Under the pieces are notes generated by a model. That model was not told the DNA's origin, searched no databases, and saw only the letters and a program-made list of their open reading frames with translations. 25,862 bases of DNA from CAVVYA01 sp963752345 (GTDB lineage: Bacteria; Pseudomonadota; Alphaproteobacteria; SMXQ01). Shown here piece by piece: positions 23,672 to 25,862 of the stretch (positions within the stretch are counted from its first letter, which is position 1; every line of letters starts with the position of its first letter). Position numbers and translations under genes: made by a program. Where the stretch lies: contig CAVVYA010000009.1 in the NCBI GenBank assembly GCA_963752345.1, forward strand, positions 1-25,862, written 5' to 3'.

Positions 23672-25264
23672 ATGAGGGTTGTGCCTCCGATGGCGGCGCA
23701 AAGCGACCTTCCGCTGGGAAGGGGCGCTCAGGGGGATTCGTGTTCCAATGATCCCGACGCCGTCCGCTACTTCGACGAGGGCGACGAACGTGCCGCCACC
23801 CGCTTGCTCGGCACCATCCTCGATACGGTGATGCAGGGTATCGCCTTGTTCGACGCCGATCTCAATCTCGTCCTGTTCAACCGGGCCTATCCCGAACTGC
23901 TCGACTATGCGCCGGATTTCCTGCGCCTGGGCATGAACTACGAGGAAATCCTGCGGTTCAATGCGAGCCGCCGCGAACGCGGCGACCGTGACCCGGACGA
24001 GTATGTCCAGGAACGCTTGGCCGTGGTCCGGTCCTTGACCCCGGCGCGCCGCGAGCACGTACGACCGACCGGCAAGGTGATCGCCATCCGCTTCACGCCG
24101 ATCCCGAGCGGCGGCTTCATCCACACCTATACCGACATCACCGCCCGCAAGCATGCCGAGGAGGATGCCGCGCGCACCGCCACCGTCCTCAAGGCGACGC
24201 TCGAGAACATGGCGGACGGCGTGCGCGTGTTCGACAACGACCTGCGGCTGATCGCCTGCAACCAGAAGTCCCTGGATATGTTCGGTTACCCGCCCGAATT
24301 CGGCGAGATCGGCACGCCCTATCAGGCCTTCGTCGATCTCAATGTCGAGCGCGGCGACTATGGCGAATGCGGCCCGGCCGAGCTGGCGGCGAGAATCGAC
24401 CGCGCACGGCGCGGGGTCGGCAACAATCGCGAGCACCAGATGTCCGACGGCCGCGTCATTCTCAAGCTGCGCAATGGGATGCCTGGCGGCGGATTCGTCA
24501 GCACCTACCAGGACATCACCGCGCGCAAGCAGGTCGAGCAAGTGCTGGCCGATCAGGCGCGCATGCTGCAGCAGGCCATGGAAGAGCTGCAGCGCTCAAA
24601 TTCCGAGCTCGAGCAGTTCGCCTACGTCGCATCGCATGACCTTCAGGAGCCGCTCCGCATGGTGGCGAGCTATTGCCAACTGCTTCAGCGGCGCTACGCG
24701 GCCAAGCTCGACGGCGACGCCCATGAGTTCATCGGCTTTGCGGTCGAAGGCGCCAAGCGCATGCAGAGCCTGATCAACGATCTCCTCCTTTATTCCCGCG
24801 TCGGCACCAAAGGCAAGCCCTTCACGCCGACTTCGCTCGAACAGGTCTTAGCCGACGCGGTGGCCAACCTCACCGTATCGATCGGCGAGGCCAAGGCCGA
24901 AATCAGCCATGACCCTTTGCCGATGGTGCAGGGCGACAGGGTCCAGCTGCTGCAACTGTTGCAAAACCTGCTCGGCAACGCGCTGAAATTCCGGCGCGAA
25001 ACGCCCGTGCGCATCCATGTCGGCGCGCAGCGCCACGGCGGGCTGTGGCAGATCAGCGTGACCGACAACGGTATCGGCATCGAGCCGCAATATGCCGAGC
25101 GCATCTTCATGATTTTTCAGCGGCTGCACACGCGGGAGCAGTACCCGGGCACCGGCATCGGTTTGTCGGTGTGCAAGAAGATTGTCGAGCGCCACGGCGG
25201 CAGGATTTGGGTCGAGCCTGCACCAACGGGCGGCAGCGTGTTCCAGTTTACGGTGCCTGGGTAG
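23672..25264 (+). CDS. Soluble PAS-PAS sensor histidine kinase
   Basis: From ATG 23672 the product is 530 aa with no membrane segment, so it senses a cytoplasmic cue. Two PAS-type domains lie at about 45-165 (ILDTVMQGIALFDADLNLVLFN, ending YTDITARKHAEE) and 170-285 (LENMADGVRVFDNDLRLIACN, ending YQDITARKQVEQ). A short coiled coil leads to the HisKA helix YVASHDLQEPLRMVASY with phospho-acceptor His322. The HATPase domain has NLLGNALKF, DNGIGI and GTGIGLSVCKKI. The ASHDLQEPLR type resembles phytochrome-associated kinases that phosphorylate stand-alone Rcp1-like regulators, and one follows 10 bases later. An upstream TTG (23624) is a less likely start. A CtrA box precedes it. Confidence 0.92.
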   Translation: MRVVPPMAAQSDLPLGRGAQGDSCSNDPDAVRYFDEGDERAATRLLGTILDTVMQGIALFDADLNLVLFNRAYPELLDYAPDFLRLGMNYEEILRFNASRRERGDRDPDEYVQERLAVVRSLTPARREHVRPTGKVIAIRFTPIPSGGFIHTYTDITARKHAEEDAARTATVLKATLENMADGVRVFDNDLRLIACNQKSLDMFGYPPEFGEIGTPYQAFVDLNVERGDYGECGPAELAARIDRARRGVGNNREHQMSDGRVILKLRNGMPGGGFVSTYQDITARKQVEQVLADQARMLQQAMEELQRSNSELEQFAYVASHDLQEPLRMVASYCQLLQRRYAAKLDGDAHEFIGFAVEGAKRMQSLINDLLLYSRVGTKGKPFTPTSLEQVLADAVANLTVSIGEAKAEISHDPLPMVQGDRVQLLQLLQNLLGNALKFRRETPVRIHVGAQRHGGLWQISVTDNGIGIEPQYAERIFMIFQRLHTREQYPGTGIGLSVCKKIVERHGGRIWVEPAPTGGSVFQFTVPG

Positions 25265-25274
25265 GAGGAACCTC

Positions 25275-25721
25275 ATGCACGGACGGGTCAACATGACTGC
25301 TATCGATATTCTGATGGTCGAGGACAATCCGGGCGACGCCCGCCTGACCAGAGAAGCGCTGAAGGAAAGCAAGGTCTGCAACAACCTGCATCATGTCCGC
25401 GACGGCGTCGAAGCGATGGAGTTCCTGCGCAAGGAGGGCGAATTCGGTGACGCCCCGACGCCCGATATCATCCTTCTCGACCTCAACCTGCCGCGCAAGG
25501 ACGGTCGTCAGGTTCTCGCCGAGATCAAGGCGATCCCGCATCTCAAGCATATTCCGGTGGTCGTCCTCACCACCTCGGAAGCCGAGCAGGACATCGTCAA
25601 AAGCTATGAGCTGCATGCCAACTGCTACATCACCAAGCCGGTCGATCTCGACAAGTTCGTGGAAATCATTCATGGCATCGAAAATTTCTGGCTGTCCATC
25701 GTCAAGCTGCCGCAGGCCTGA
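25275..25721 (+). CDS. Single-domain response regulator (Rcp1-like)
   Basis: AGGAGGA six bases before ATG 25275 sets the start, giving 148 aa; another in-frame ATG follows at 25293. The protein is a lone receiver domain: acidic pair in ILMVEDNPGDARL, phospho-acceptor Asp69 in ILLDLNLPRKDG, conserved Thr in VVVLTTSEAE and the Lys of YITKPVD. The VEDNPGDARLxxEAL start and DLNLPRKDG are typical of regulators paired with phytochrome-like kinases, which relay phosphate without binding DNA. The stop of the kinase is 10 bases upstream, so the two are one transcriptional unit and probably a cognate pair. Confidence 0.94.
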   Translation: MHGRVNMTAIDILMVEDNPGDARLTREALKESKVCNNLHHVRDGVEAMEFLRKEGEFGDAPTPDIILLDLNLPRKDGRQVLAEIKAIPHLKHIPVVVLTTSEAEQDIVKSYELHANCYITKPVDLDKFVEIIHGIENFWLSIVKLPQA

Positions 25722-25755
25722 TCGCTCTGGGAACGGGAATTAGGGCCCAGCGCCG

Positions 25756-25862
25756 ATGAACTCGCCCGCCCTGTTCAACGTGCTGCTCGTGGAGGACAAT
25801 CCGGGCGACGCCCGGCTGACCCGCGAAATCCTGGCCGAGGCGGGCAACAATCGGTTTCGCGT
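25756..25862 (+). CDS. Receiver-domain protein, truncated by window end
   Basis: From ATG 25756 the frame reads MNSPALFNVLLVEDNPGDAR, then LTREILAEAGNNRFR, the first strand and helix of a response-regulator receiver domain, and leaves the window open. Its VEDNPGDARLTRE segment repeats that of the regulator just upstream, including 23 identical bases, so the two domains are close paralogues. In this arrangement the second gene often encodes a receiver fused to a further kinase or diguanylate cyclase, but the output part is outside the window. Confidence 0.8.
   Translation, partial: MNSPALFNVLLVEDNPGDARLTREILAEAGNNRFR

Overview
The window looks like a chromosomal segment of a high-GC alphaproteobacterium, probably of Rhodospirillales or a related lineage. 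The evidence is the gene order murA, DUF2948, hisG, hisD, infA, maf, RNase G, yacG, tRNA-Phe, together with a consensus CtrA box and typical alphaproteobacterial small proteins. This assignment rests on family recognition and gene order; no database search was run.

Layout. Positions 1-3741 hold the 3' part of a GT4 glycosyltransferase, an AsnB-type asparagine synthase (together probably the end of a surface-polysaccharide cluster) and the dihydroorotase pyrC. Positions 3742-6400 hold small or poorly known genes: a 72-aa lipoprotein, an eight-cysteine zinc-ribbon protein with a likely leaderless promoter, an HExxH protein, a 5'-truncated GIY-YIG nuclease beside tRNA-Thr(GGT), and two small hypothetical proteins. 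Positions 6612-14433 are a housekeeping block: dcd, murA, DUF2948, hisG, hisD, infA, maf, rng, a secreted hypothetical protein, yacG and tRNA-Phe(GAA). hisD carries an apparent single-base insertion that splits the frame.

Immediately after tRNA-Phe comes a relic of a tyrosine-recombinase C-terminus pointing at the tRNA, then a frameshifted DUF2254 membrane protein in visibly less GC-rich sequence. This is the scar of a tRNA-targeted integrated element. It is followed by an orphan tripartite-tricarboxylate-type binding protein, two paralogous 53-54-aa putative lipoproteins and a DUF1194 (von Willebrand-like) exported protein on the minus strand.

Positions 19360-23515 are a complete ABC importer operon of the Fe3+/spermidine-putrescine type: binding protein, fused double permease and ATPase, with a recognisable promoter and an intercistronic hairpin. 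Positions 23603-25862 are a signalling operon headed by a perfect TTAA-N7-TTAA CtrA box: a soluble PAS-PAS histidine kinase, a single-domain response regulator, and the start of a second receiver-domain protein cut by the window end.

Most of the window is ordinary core genome. The items most worth a second look are the CtrA-boxed kinase operon, the two single-base frameshifts, the integrase and nuclease relics beside two tRNA genes, the leaderless zinc-ribbon gene, the HExxH protein, and several structured or repetitive intergenic elements.
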